Positions 49,930 through 62,699 are shown, counted from the stretch's first letter. The stretch is DNA of 64,000 bases from Austropuccinia psidii (GCA_023105745.1 JALGQZ010000013.1:7366105-7430104), one strand, 5' to 3'. Made by a program: numbers and translations. Notes: generated by a model not told the origin, from the sequence alone.

Positions 49930-50310
49930 TGTTTTATTTGCATTTAAAAATGATCACTAGTTGTTATTACACAAGTTTCACATGCATCATTGATGAATAT
50001 TCCTTAAATTTCACCAGAATTAATATTTAATGCTCCTTAAACTGCACAATAATAGTTATCAAATGCTCCTTAATTTGCAAAATTATGGTTATTGAAGAAG
50101 GATTGAATCACAAAGGTGCTATTTACTATTCTTTCAAATTATTCAGAATTAATTATTCAAGTTTTCCAAATCCTCAAAGTGTTATTATTTATTGTTCCTT
50201 AAAATCAACACAGAATTTTGTTAAACCTGATATAAATCCCTGAATAGCTATTACTATTAAAGATTCCTTAAGTTTCCAAAGCATTATTAATGAATATTGC
50301 AAAGGAGAAA
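49930..50310. repeat. Diverged satellite related to 53.4-55.4 kb array
   Basis: Repeated phrases such as TTCCTTAAGTTTCCAAAGCA, TTATTAATGAATATT and ATATAAATCCCTGAATAG match the unit of the larger array beyond TET/JBP-like copy C. Related satellite therefore lies on both sides of that gene. Confidence 0.5.
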
Positions 50311-52239
50311 ATATTCAAAGATCAGGTTTTTGAAGAGAAAAATTTCAGAATCAAATTGAATTTGAGGAGAGAAAATTTCCAAGACCAATGGATTTTGAGA
50401 AGGAAAAGCTTGCAAAGAAAATGGAGTTCAAAGGGAAGCAAAGGCAGATGGATTTGATAATTTTGCCAATGAGCTCTTCAAGGCCTCTGTCTTAGGTGGA
50501 GTAAAATTCAACTTTAATTAATAATTAGCTCCTTGTATATTTGAGCAAAATCCTCATTCTTGAAGATTATGTGATAAAATATATGTTAATATTCATGAAA
50601 CAGGTTCAAATGTGTAAAATGAGGAATGTATGATTCCATATTAGTCAATTTGGTTTGGTGAAATGTGACCTCTTGTATGAAAAATTGGGTTTCACTTGGG
50701 CAATTCCCACTCAACTAGAATTTTTAGAAAAGAATCATTTTTGCCTAACACTCACTTTTTTTAAAACTTATTCTTTTTCATTTCCCCCTCATCAAAAATT
50801 GATTATTATATTTACTTCACAGGAAAACTAATTCATAAAATTTTTTTCCCACACAATCTACAACCTTCACTAAAGATCCTTAGAAATGTATTTTTCTTTC
50901 TACTTCTGATAATTCAATCTGAACTGATACTTTTTTATGATACCACACTCTAGGGTTTCATTTTTTAATTTTTTGTGGAATCAATTATGTTAGAACTCTT
51001 TTGAACTTTCCTTGTTAATATTCTTATTTGTACTACCCTTCTCACCAAACAGCTCCTACAGTCATCCATATCACCACCACTCACCTTGGAAGACTTCCGA
51101 ATTGCTTTGGCATTGCTTCCCAAGCAAATTGGACACTTTTTTATGCTCCTTAATTTAATTTTTATAATTTTTTAAAATATTAATAATTAAAATAAATCTA
51201 AAAAAACAATATCTTTTTATCTTAAGTTCTTTTTCCCTCAACTCATTAGTACTAGCTTAAAGCCAAGTCTGCATCAATTCTGAATTCTTATTTATTTATT
51301 TATTTAATTTCAATATTTTGAATCTTCCTTTCAAATATTAATAGTTGAAAAAAATCAAGAAAATATTTTCAATCATTTTTTCAAAAGATCATCCTTACTA
51401 CCCCAAAAACAATTGGAAATAACATCTGAGAATATTTTGGGCTTTTTTTCAATTCTATTCAAAAAAAATTATTTATTATATTTTTTGTCTTAATTCTTTT
51501 TCACACAAAATTTCTACTAGCCCACAATGAATTATTTATTCTTGATATTATCTTTTTTTTCACATTATTAATAATTCAAAAAACTTAGAGGATATAATCA
51601 CTCATCCTCTAAAGTCATTAGGATTCAATTCCCAATGAATTTAAGTTTTTTTTATCTTACTAATATTTTTTAGTATCAATCCTAGTAGCAAAGACTCAAT
51701 TTCTAATCAATTCTGAATCCATTTGGGGTTTCTCCCTAATTATTCAATTTCAATATTTCTCCCCTCATACTGCTTCTAATGCTAACCAATTATTTTTCAA
51801 TTTTAAATTTCTTTTTTTTCATTTGACTCTAGGGGTGGTATTAATAAAAGCTGAAAAATTATTTCTTCATCACATTTCCAATCCTCCAAAAAAGAACGAA
51901 ATTCTATTTGAGGACCCACCCTCCTTCTCCAATAAGTAACAGTTCAAATCAGAACCAATCCTCCTCTTCCCTTAATGATCTTTGAGTTTGACTCATGATG
52001 GAATGGTTACGCCCAAACCAATGCTAGTCCATCATGGGTTAGTTCAAATTTATTCAAATCCAAGAGCTTCTTCCAATAAACCAACATATACCTCAGCTGA
52101 AAGGTAGCAGAGAAGATTAATTAAAAATTCAAGACAAGCATTATGAAAATAAGGCACAAAGCACAAGAAGATGAGTAATGTCTCAGTATTGTCAATAAGA
52201 GCCAACAAATATAATCAAACCTGGTTTTAGATTCCTACC
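50311..52239. other. AT-rich spacer upstream of TET/JBP-like copy C
   Basis: No gene is seen. Several T/A-rich runs occur, and AGTACTAGC and CTACTAGCCCAC-like words recur near 51250 and 51510. A degenerate internal duplication may exist between about 51050 and 51750. Confidence 0.3.
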
Positions 52240-53073
52240 ATGAATCCTCACAACACTCCTTACATATTAATTCATGCTACAGTTCCATATGAATTACCAG
52301 TAATAATTTATCAAGTACGTTGCTTCATTAATCCCAGATTGATCTTTACAAACCTCAAAGATCTTATCATTTCTTTAAATAATTTGGCCCACATCAGACA
52401 AAACATCACAACAAACAAGAATATTTTGGCTGGTATCATGAGGGGTATTGGTTTTAGACAGGGTTCAGATAAAGGGAAATCTGCTGGGGTGTATGCAAGG
52501 AAACCTGGATTAACCATCAAAGAAATTGAAGATAATAATCATGAATGGGATAAGCTTGAAAAATATGACCAATTTATTCAATCCAGAATTGATGCTTTGT
52601 GAAAAATTGCACCTGAAGATAATCTGCAACTCATGAATGAAGCAAACCTTCCAAACTTTAGTCATACTGAGTGGACCACCTCAAATGAATTCAAATCTTT
52701 CTCCAATGTCATTATTACTAAGAATGGAGTCCATAATAAAGATCATGTAGATGAAAATCATCTCAACACATGGACATATGGCTTTTTCTCTTTCATACAA
52801 AAGGATAACTTTAATCCAGCTCCCACTCCAATCCCCCCAGCTGGCCATGGACTTCATTTTCCAGATTTGAAACTTGAAATATATTTTTCAAAACATCCAG
52901 GAATAAGGCAAGTACTTTGGAAAACATCAGAAATTGGACATCAAACCACAAAGCCATTAATTGAATTACAAAATCATCCAATGATTACTCATTTTGGATT
53001 CTCTTTCCAAATCAACAAAAAATTCTTTAATGTTGGGAAGTGCTTATTAAATTTAAGCCCACAGAAACTTTAA
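52240..53073 (+). pseudogene. TET/JBP-like 2OG-Fe(II) oxygenase, copy C (single stop)
   Basis: One frame is open from 52240 to the TAA at 53071-53073 except for TGA at 52600-52602. The first part holds NIMRGIGF-type sequence (GIMRGIGFRQGSDKGKSAGV, about 52435-52494), the same block as LGFRGGYDKGK in copy B but without that gene's intron. The second part: SFSNVIITKNG, HVD (HxD, 52744-52752), WTYGFFSFIQ, HGLHFPDLKLEI, distal His in IGHQTTKPL and THFGFSFQIN. As in copy B, His replaces the usual Arg of TRLG. At ~278 codons it is probably missing an N-terminal exon with the acidic leader. The family is predicted to oxidise 5-methylcytosine in nuclear DNA. The single TGA may be a recent mutation. 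Flanked on both sides by related satellite DNA. Confidence 0.7.
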
Positions 53074-53429
53074 ACACAAATTGTTGGTAAATCAGGAAGA
53101 ATTGAACAAGACTTCAAAAAGACCAAAAAAGCATAAAATCTTGTCAATAGTCTATTATTTGTTTTGTTCCTTAAAATCATTCATTGAAATACTTATGCCA
53201 CTTTCAAGCAGCAGATGAAGAGAATTTTCGCAATAAGTGTGAATTCCAATATGTAATCTTAATAATTGAAAATAATTTGTTATATATAATGAAGAGAATT
53301 ATAGGTATTTATCCTGTACTTTCTTTGATCTGAAATGAAAAAACATTTCATCTTCCCTAATATCTAATATGTATATTGCACCTTAAGTTTCATGACCAAG
53401 ATTTTCCAATTTGACATAGATACCTAGTT

Positions 53430-55440
53430 TATTATTCATATTAAGTATTACTCAATTTCCAAAAGGATTATTGATTAATGTTCCCAAAATTCTTAAAAAA
53501 TAATTATTAATCATTCAAGGGAATTCCACAAGTTTTATGAACTTTTATTTCAATTACTCAAGAGCTCTTATTCAATATATATACGTCTCCTAGGTATTAT
53601 TCTTGATTGTGCCTTGAATTCTACCAACAATATTGTTCAATATGATGAAAATCCCTCAATTATTATGACTATTGAATATTTACTTAATTTTGAAAGAATT
53701 ATCAATTAATGTTCCCACAGTTTTGAAAGCATGTTTTTTAATCTGCTTCAAATTCCACAACCCACATTCACTCTACCTAAAATTCCTTATAAACTATTAT
53801 TCAATCTTCATAAATTCCCTAGGTATTACTATTTATTTCTTATTTAATTACACATAGAATAATGTTCAATTCAATACAAATCCAACAATTATTATTACTA
53901 TGGCATGTTCCCTAAGTTTCCCAAGAATTATTAATTAATTTGTCTGAGATTCTAAAAGCATGATTCTTCAATATGCTCTAAATTCTGTATGTGTTATTCA
54001 CTCTACCTAAGATTCCTTAAGAAATATTATTCAATATTCATTGACTTCATTGGTATTGCCATGGATTTTGCCTTGAATTCCGCCAACAATATTGTTCAAT
54101 ATGATGAAAATACCGCAGTTATTATTACTATTGAATATTCCCCAAATTTTGAAATAATTATCAATAAATGTTCCCACAGTTCTGCAAGCATGATTTTGAA
54201 TCTGCTTTGAATTTCAAAACCCACATCCACTCCACCTAGAATTTCTCAAGAACTATTATTCAATTTTTATAAATTCCCTAGGTATTATTAATGTTAATTT
54301 TTTATTTAATTACACATAAAATAATGTTCAATTTGATACAAATACATAAATTATTATTACTATTGAATATTCCCTAAGTTTCTGAAGAATTATTAATTGA
54401 TGTGCCTGAGATTCTAAAAGCATGATTCTTCAATATGCTTCAAATTCCACATCTGTTATTCACTCTACCTAAAATTCCTGAATAAATATTATTCAATCTT
54501 TATAAACTGCCTATGTATTATTATTCATTATGCTTTAAATTCTGGAAAAATATTTATCAAATCAATATAAATCCCACAATTATTATTACTATTGAATTTG
54601 CCTTCAATTCCCCAAAAGCTTTTTTTGAATGTGCCTGAAATTCTCAAAGCATGATTATTCTATCTGTTTTAAGTTCTGCAATGGCTACTTGATGTGCCTC
54701 CACATTCCTTAAACTTTGTCATCAATATTTCTAAATTGCCTAAGTATTATTATGAATTTTCCCTCACATTCCAAAAAATGTTGACCAATTTGTTATAAAT
54801 CCCTCAATCAACATTTTTATCTAATATTCCTTAAAATCCCCCTGTATTATTCATGCATTCACAGATTCCTCCACATGGATGATTATTGGATCTCCTTTCA
54901 ATTTTGCAATGGATATTTACTTTTCCTCAACACTCCCATTAATTTTACATCAAATTACACAAACAATACTTATGAACTTTCTACCAATCCCACAATTATC
55001 ATTTTTATTTAATATTCCTCAAACTCCCCCTGCATCATTGATGAGTTTTCAGAAAATTCTGCAAGCATTATTATTAAATTTTCTTCAAATTCTGCAATGG
55101 CTATTTACTTTACCTCCGAATTCCTCAACATTTATTATGCAATATTTATAAATTCCCTGAGTATTATTATGAATTTTCTCTTAAATTCCACAAACAATTT
55201 TGATTGATTTGATATAAATCCTTTAATAATCATTTTTATTTAATATTCCTCAAATTCCCCCCAAATTATTAATGAGTTTTCCCAAAATTCCACAAATATG
55301 ATTATTGAATTTGATTTAAATTCTGCAAGAGCTATTTACTTTTCCTCAAAATTCCTCAAAATTCATTATACAATATTTATAAATTCCCCAAGTTTTTTCT
55401 TAATTCCTATAAAAATAGTAAGATTTCAGTCAGATTCCAA
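53430..55440. repeat. ~230-bp satellite array with dimer structure
   Basis: About nine diverged units. The landmark CCCTAGGTATTATT (or variant) is at roughly 53590, 53815, 54045, 54277, 54507, 54738, 55155 and 55385. Units at 53590 and 54045 share GCCTTGAATTC and CAACAATATTGTTCAATATG. Units at 53815 and 54277 share TTATTTAATTACACATA and AATAATGTTCAATT. So units alternate, giving a ~455-460 bp higher-order dimer at the left end. Embedded short ORFs are chance. Confidence 0.75.
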
Positions 55441-55938
55441 TGTAACTGAAAAAGTATTGAGTTTTTTGTGGATTTGGCCTGAACTTAAATTATATCAACA
55501 AGATGAAGTCCTTTTTCAATAAATTTAGATTTCAGATCTATTATTTCCAGTCATAAAAGATTATTTTGATTTCCCCACAATGTGTGGTTCTTCTTAGTGA
55601 ATGGGGGTCAAGTATAGTAAGTATTTGAAAGATCTTATCTTCCCTCAAAAAATTCAATTGGTGACAGATTGTAATAATAATTACCTAAGAGAAACTTTGA
55701 TTAATTACTCCCTCAAGGAAAGTGAGTGAAATTCTCTTGAGTTCTTCTTAAAACTTTGGTGTCTTTTTGGTGCTTGATGGCAGCATGACTCCAAGTCAAG
55801 TGTTGGCACTTGAAGCCTGATCTGCCCTGGTGACTGATTTGGAGTTGATGATTATGGCATCCTATGTCTGGTCCAATAGAATAGAACAATTGTAGTCTGG
55901 AAAAGAATGGAAAGGGTCTTTTGTGATTTCATTATTTT

Positions 55939-57893
55939 TGTGAACCTTTGAGATATGACCACATACCCATAAATGGTCACAAGAAATATTTAATATAATT
56001 ATACCTTAAAACTACAAAAATACCATAAATTGGCATAAAACTTGGCTTAACTTAAAAACCAATGAATAAAAATGTGAAATAAATTATACCATTGGAGTCC
56101 CCATGGTAAAATACACATATACCATTTTTATGGCATATCTGTAAAGTCAATATTTAATAAGTTATAAGTAATAATACCTTATAAAAAACACAAATCCTTA
56201 TTTATTTCAAAGACCAATGAAGCAACATGTGGAATAAATGGTACCATTAGATTCTCCATAAAAATCCACATATAAAACAATTAAGAAGCTAAGCTTCAAA
56301 ATCAATACTTAAGGAATTAACCTGAATATATGCACTTTTTTGGTCAATGCATATATTCAAGGATTTTAGCTAATATCTCTTGAAATATGCCTGATAGAGT
56401 GATGAACCAAAAATAAAGTCATCCCGTAATTACTGTAAGAATACAGAAATGAAGTTCATTTCACAAGTTATAAACAAGGTTGAAACCTGTAAGGAATTAT
56501 TGATTAAAATCAACAGAGCTGTTGACCACTTTGTTGTGAAAGTGGTCCAAAATTAAAAAAAGTAGACAGTTGGATTCTACTGGTTCATTCGTGAATAATG
56601 ATGTATTTTTTATTATAATATTCAAGGTATAACCCCTTGAAATCATAGTTTGAAGTTGAAAATATTAAATTTCGACAGAAAAGATGAGTTAGAAGAAAAA
56701 TCATCAAAAATAGAGTTTTGATGATGTAATAAAATGCTCTTGGAAGAATAATAAGGTTATGCCAAGCTATTAGAATTCACTATCTGAATTGCTGTAGCGT
56801 GTAAATCTTAAAAGTTATTAAGGATCAAAGTTTGAGATTAATTTGATCATTTATAATCACTCACTGTAACCTTAAATTAAGTTTAACAGTCATATGAGTG
56901 ATAGAATTGGTGAATACTATTAGATTATGATTAAAACTAATAAAATTCACGAATTTTGGGGTTCTGCCAAGCCTTTGACGTCATCAAACTTAGAGTTATA
57001 GTGATAACTCTAAATAATGGCGGAATAATGATGTAATATGGTTTGATCATGATGTAATCATCACCAAACCTTGAAATATTGATAAATCCCAGTGGATATG
57101 ATCAGTACACGTCTACTAGAAGCCTTTTGGACTCTAGGAGGGAGGTATTTACTATAAATAGAGCTGTTTTTACTCTGTTTTCCCCTCAGACGCATCAAAA
57201 ACATCAAATCAATTAAATTAAAAGGTAATATCTTTATTCTTTATATACAAATCTTTTATATTATTAAAGACCAAAGATCATCTTATTATAATCATCAATT
57301 TTGATGTGATTAAATCATTTATTTAATTGTTTTTGTTAAAAATCTCTCTAAAGCCTCATTTCCACATAAAAATCAAGAATATTTGTAATTTTCTCTATTT
57401 TTTATTGTAAATACAATTTGGATAAGTTGTATTTACATTATTTGGCGTAAAATATTTCAAAATGATTATATTGAGTATTAAAAGTAGGTTATTTTCTCTT
57501 ATTATAATAATTTTCTCTTTATTATTACTTTAATAATTCTTTAATTAATATAAATAGTATTTATATTAATTTATAACCTTAATATTGGTAATATTATTGT
57601 TATTAATTGTTTTTTATTGATAAAAACAATTTTTTACGCCTTTATTATTTGTTTGTAGCAATAATAAAGTGCCATTAAATATATTAATTATTTTATATTA
57701 ATATATTTATTTTATAATATAAATTATATTATCATATTTAATTGATAATATAATTATTTTTACGCCATAGTTATAATAATTCTTTATTATTATAATTATT
57801 TTTATCTTATTTATTTCATTTATAAGGACATTCATAGTACAATAAGTAAAATATTAGTAATTTTTACTTATTGTTTCATAGTGAAACCTTACA
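55939..57893. mobile_element. Solo-LTR-like insertion (1,955 bp) with ATTTT target duplication
   Basis: Comparison of Plavaka copy C with copy A shows an uninterrupted site in A (CATTATTTTCAAGCTTCTTG, minus strand near 36320) and a ~1.95-kb insertion in C. The insert begins TGTGAACC and ends CCTTACA, i.e. TG...CA ends with TGT/ACA inverted tips. It is flanked by ATTTT at 55934-55938 and 57894-57898. No coding sequence is inside. A TATA-like TATAAATA at 57153-57160 followed by a CT-rich stretch resembles an LTR promoter. A ~160-bp internal direct repeat (about 56052 and 56211; ACCAATGAA...TACCATT) is present. This fits a single LTR left by recombination. The family is not identified. Confidence 0.75.
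57153..57160 (+). promoter_or_regulatory. TATA-like box in the solo LTR
   Basis: TATAAATA in a locally GC-richer stretch about 740 bp before the LTR's 3' end, followed at about 30 bp by CCCCTCAGACGC. Its orientation suggests plus-strand transcription. Motif only. Confidence 0.35.
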
Positions 57894-60800
57894 ATTTTGA
57901 AGCTTAAGCTTCTTGAAAGGTTTGATTATTAGCCACCATATTTCTGTATCACCTCCAACTAATGATATGTAAGTATAAATATGGCCCAACAATTTGACAT
58001 TATTAATGCTATAGCAATATGATATTTTACATTACAATACCTTTTTTTCAAAAATTATTGACTTTTTGGATTCAAAGAGATTTTCAACATCTCTTAAATC
58101 TCTTGATAATAGTAGTCTCCACTGTTGAAAAATATCATCATGCAATAGAATTGTATGACTTCCACTGATATTTTTGGATTTATGCAGAGAAATTAGGGGA
58201 CTTTTTCTACCAATTCTTTTTTGAAGATTAGAGAATTGGGAGATCCAATGATATTGTAAATTAAATATCCAGCTTTTCATTATTGTTTGGGAGATATGAG
58301 CTAAAATTGGTTATATGTGGGTAAGTATTGTGGGAGGTTTTTTTTGAAACAAGAAGAAATTAATTCAAACTCAACATGGCTTTTTATTTTGTGTTATGTC
58401 CCCAAACATACAGTTCATCCTTTCATATACCCAAGCAGCTAAGCATCTTGGGGGGCCTAGCTCCTTGATGAACTTTGGTAATTGTTGAGTTAGGTGTAAA
58501 TTAGGTTTGGAGTTTATCATAGACAAACCCAAATACAGGGTTTGACAATAGATCTGTGTAGTTGTTTCAATCTTATCTGGGGCTTATTCATGAATGCTTG
58601 TCTTGAGTAGCATATTTGTTAATTTAGCTAATGAAAGAAGGTATTTGAGTAAAAGAGCCTTATAGAGGAAGTTCCTTGGGAGTTTTACCCTTTCCTCCCT
58701 ACAAGGTATTTGTGAGATCCATATTGATACAAGTGCCAAAGGTAAATATAATGTCATGAATATTTGTCACTCTTCTGCTTTGAGTGTATGGAAGGCTTTG
58801 AAACCAGATTTTCTGAGAGGATGATAAAACAATGATGGGACTTGCGTTTGAGTAATGAATTTTTGCAGTACCTCCAATTCATCTTTATTCAATCTTGGAG
58901 CTTCATCTCCCATTGTCTTCAAATCCTTATTATAAGCAGAATAGCACTCAGAAGGAACCAATGAATCACTATCATTTGTTAATGGTAATCAGTTCAATAT
59001 GGTAGTAGTGTCTATCTGGCATCTGAGGGAATACATGGAGTTGGAAGTTCTACTACTTTTTGTTCTGTTTATTTTTCCAGTTTAATAATTATTGGTCCTG
59101 GAGGATTAACTGTAGCATTGGTGTATTTGGGAAGGAGGAGGACAAATTCAGGCAAGGTTAGCTTTTGTAGGGTTTTGTTTATTGGGCCTATTCAGTTGTG
59201 GAAGATCATTCTCATCTTCCTTTTTCCTTTTTCTTGGACAAACAAATAAAGAAAAAGGATATTTGGATGGATTGGAGTCTGCCAAAATACTTTGCTTTTT
59301 CCTTTGAAGCTCTAGCTTCCCATGCCACAAAATTCAATTGGTCTCCAGTAATCTAGCTTATTTAGGATACTCCACTGGACACCATGTGATTTTACAAATT
59401 CATCTTGTTCCTTTTTGGTTTGAAGTTGGTGCCATCCATTTGCTTTGGAAATATGAGTTTCATGTGTCCTTGGTTCAAATTTTGACATATTTATTTCATT
59501 GATGTCAACCCTTGTAATATCAAAAAAGGAGCAAGATTTATTGGCTGAATGACAGGAAAATCCAGCCACTTTATCTAGAACAGGAAGATCTTCAATTAAA
59601 GGGAATAAGGCCACTCTAATAATTCTAACCTGTGGAAATTCATGGGTATTGGAAAACCAAATACCATTCCATAGCATTTGAAGCTCCATAACAAGAGGCT
59701 CCAAAATTGAATTCATTTGATCAAGAGATGGCTCTTTGGGACCCAGAATTATTGCATACAAAAACATTATCTCCTCTTTGTGAAATTCACTTGGAGCAAT
59801 ATTAAAACAAGTGAGACAAATTGACCCAATCAAGGTTGATTTGGCAGCCCCTTTGTTACTAAATAGATTGAACCAATCTACATATAAGCTAAATACTAAG
59901 CTCCCTGGTCTATTTTTAAATTCTTGTTTACTATGTGGGGAACATTTAAATTTGGGCCAAATTTTGCTATGCCAAATATAAGACATGACTTCAGGGTCTG
60001 TTTTGTAATTCTGGGTATTGTGGGAATTTAATAGCTTTTAAAAGCCAGGAATCCACATATGGGAGGCCAACAATTTTTTAAAGGATCGATATGTAAAGGT
60101 ACAGATTGGTTTTTGAGGTGTAAAATCATTCTTATCAGCAGCTTTAAAGAAAAAAGCACCACATTCTTGTCTTGCAAGTGGTCCTAACTTAATAATGGAG
60201 GAAGGAAGAGGTTAAATAAATTTGGATGTACGGTGTTTATTAATTTTCCCCACTGCAGTCTGATCATATGAGCTGAAGCATTCTGGACAGCAAATCTTTT
60301 ATTCAAAGTCCATGGATATGCCCAGCTGGACAGAAAGTTTCAATTGAAAGTGGAATCTCTTTAGCAATGGATAATCCATCAAAAGAAAATTTGTCTCCAT
60401 GGATAGTTATTTTTTCCCTTTCTGATAGAAGAAAGTTTATGATAGTATCTCTGGAAATTCTATTTTTGAGGTATAGGCTGGAAGCTTGAACCAAAACTTT
60501 GAGAGCATGGGAATCAATGAGTTTAAAGGTCTTGGTTTCATATTTTTTGGTATCAAAAATTAAATTTCTTTCATCATATGACCACAGATCTGTTCAATTT
60601 GAGAGCATCCAGGGGTTTTTTGTATTGGCTAAGAAAAATGATTATGGAAAATTACATTCAAGTAATGATGATCAATTGAAATGAATGAAGGAAATAGTCC
60701 TTACAATTTGACTATTTGTAGCTAAAATCATCTTATAAAGAAAATGCTGGGTTCACCTGAGTTTTAGTAGGGCCAAATGATCTGTCTTTCAAGCTGGGTC

Positions 60801-61079
60801 AGACATATGTCTTCCATTCTGGACAATATTGTTCAAATATTCATAATATTTATTGTAACAACCAAGCTCATGACAAGTGCAAATTTTTTTATTGCAGCCC
60901 TTTTTGGAACCTTGAAATTTTGTGGGGAATGAACAAAAAGGGCCCAAGAAATTAAAATGGAGTAGTGTGGTGATGAGAAAAGTGTTTGGGGGCTGAGTGA
61001 GCTCACAGTAGCCTTCAAGTGAACAAAAACACAGCTTTATCTATATTTGAGCATATTTGTGTTGCAAAGGATGCAAACC

Positions 61080-62660
61080 AATTAGGCCCCTAATTGGTTT
61101 GTATGGGGTACAAATTACAACCAGCAGTCATAGTTTTCCACATTTAACATCACAGCCATAATTTTACCACCTGTTTAACATTACAGCCAAGCTGTTTTGG
61201 TCTTGACCTCATTCAGAGACAGTGTTTACTGTATCTGAGTAGGTCTGATAAGATTATAAAAAAGACAAACAAATTCCAGCCATAATTGGTTTGCCTGTGG
61301 GACAAATTATGACCAGCAGTCATAATCACTAAAGCCAAGCTCTATTGGTCTTGGAGCTCATTCAGATACAGCTTTTCTGAGTGGGTCTGATGGGATTCCA
61401 AGCAGAAAAACCAATTACAGCCATAATTGGTTTGCATGTGACACAAATTATGACTGGAAGTCATAATTTTACAAGCTGTTTACTACTAAAGTCCAGCTTT
61501 ATTGGTCTTGGACATGTTCCAGATACAATTTTCTCTTAATCTGAGTTTGTCTGATGAAATTCTAAGCAGAAAAACTAATTACGGCCATAATTGGTTTGCA
61601 TGTGGCACAAATTATGACTGGTGGTCATAATTTCACCAGCTGTATTTGTCTTGGACGTCATTCAGATAAAGTTTTGTCTGTATCTGAGTGGTTCTGATAA
61701 AATTCTAGGCAGACAAACCAATTATGGCCATAATTGGTTTGCATGTGGCACAAATTATGACTGGCGGTCATAATTTGACCACCTGTTTACCATTTCACCC
61801 CAGCTGTATTTGTCTTGGACCTCATTCAGATACAGTGTTTTCTGTATCTGAGTGGTTCTGATGAGATTACAAGCAGAAAAACCAATTATGGCCCTAACTG
61901 GTTTGCATGTAGCACAAATTATGACTGGCATACATAATTTTTCCAGATTTTTACCATTTCAGCCAAGCTGTATTGGTCTTGGACCTCATTCGGATACAGT
62001 TTTTTCTGTATCTGAGTGGGTTATGACCAGAGGTAATAATTTTGCAACCTTGTTACCATTTCAGCCAAGCTTTATTGGTTGTGGACCTCATGCAGATACA
62101 GTTTATTCTTTATCTGAGTGGGTCTGACGAGATTCTAACCATACAAACCAATTATGGCCATAATAGGTTTGCATGTGGCACAAAAATATGACTGGCTTTC
62201 ATAATTTTGCCATCTGTTTACCATTTCAGCCAAGCGTTATTGGTCTTGGACCTCATTCAGATACAGGTTTTCTATATCTGAGTGGGTCTGATGAGATTCT
62301 AAGCAGAAAAACCAATTATGGCCATAATTGGTTTGCATGTGGCACAAATTATGACTGGTGGTCATAATTTGACCATGTCAAAATTACAGCCAACCTGTAT
62401 TTAAGGTGACTTTGGTTAATTCAGAACCTCACTCAGATAGATTTTTTTCTGTATCTGAGTGGGTCTGATGAGTTTCTAAGCAGACAAGTCAATTACAGCC
62501 CTGATTGGTTTGCATGTGGTCAAATTATGACCGCCGGTCACAATTTGACCATGTAAAAAAGACAGCTTGCCTGTATTTGGTGTGGCTATAGTTACTCATG
62601 ACCCCCACTCAAATACAGCTTTTTCTGTATCTGAGTGGGCTGATCATTCTCTGCAGGATG
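61080..62660. repeat. Palindrome array of Plavaka copy C (~10 diverged units)
   Basis: The same four inverted-repeat modules as in 29.9-33.1 kb, but in the opposite orientation: CTCATTCAGATACAG with CTGTATCTGAGTGG; AAACCAATTATGG with its complement (61717-61742 region); AATTATGACTGG with GGTCATAATT; and CAGCCAAGCTGTA. Units are roughly 105-180 bp and less uniform than in copy A, with hairpin (c) near 61215, 61355, 61660, 61830, 61990, 62095, 62255, 62435 and 62605. It starts about 170 bp upstream of the lost transposase start, the same relative position as in copy A, so the array is inherited with the element. Confidence 0.85.
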
Positions 62661-62699
62661 CAAACCCATTAAGGCCATAATTTCACATGGGCTCTTCTA

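Larger units (their letters stand above)
55780..60913 (-). pseudogene. Plavaka-type transposase, copy C (inverted, interrupted)
   Basis: Close relative of copy A. The position of copy A's ATG reads AAG (60911-60913) and the second in-frame ATG is also lost, so the start is gone. CTCHELGC is kept. Further in: the frame around 60303-60494 has a Gly codon where copy A has its first TGA. Next come WIPGF then a TAA; LYVDWFNLFSNKGAAKS, FLYAIILGPKEPSLDQMN and RVALFPLIEDLPV (59986-59312). A deletion removes DIMHCLILGDIKDYC and flanks (about 29 codons), so FCGM runs into GKLELQRKK. VCPRKRKKEDEND follows (59215) and then DELEVLQKFITQTQVPSLF (58880). Similarity to A resumes either side of a nested LTR-like insertion and ends near 55780. 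Its promoter-side palindrome array (61.1-62.7 kb) is retained. Confidence 0.8.

Noticed and set aside
51600..51650. AGGATTCAATTCCCAATG resembles a tRNA T-loop
   Set aside because: No matching A-box, anticodon stem or acceptor stem upstream.
15746..52602. Many in-frame stops in otherwise open frames are TGA (15746, 33771, 34095, 34986, 52600), hinting at UGA recoding
   Set aside because: TAA and TAG also interrupt comparable frames (14996, 6490, 40130, 41181), and several TGA sites correspond to sense codons in sister copies. Ordinary decay explains this.
61852..62367. Plus-strand ORFs in array 2
   Set aside because: Repeat-encoded, with the same phrase recurring once per unit; no start context or family.
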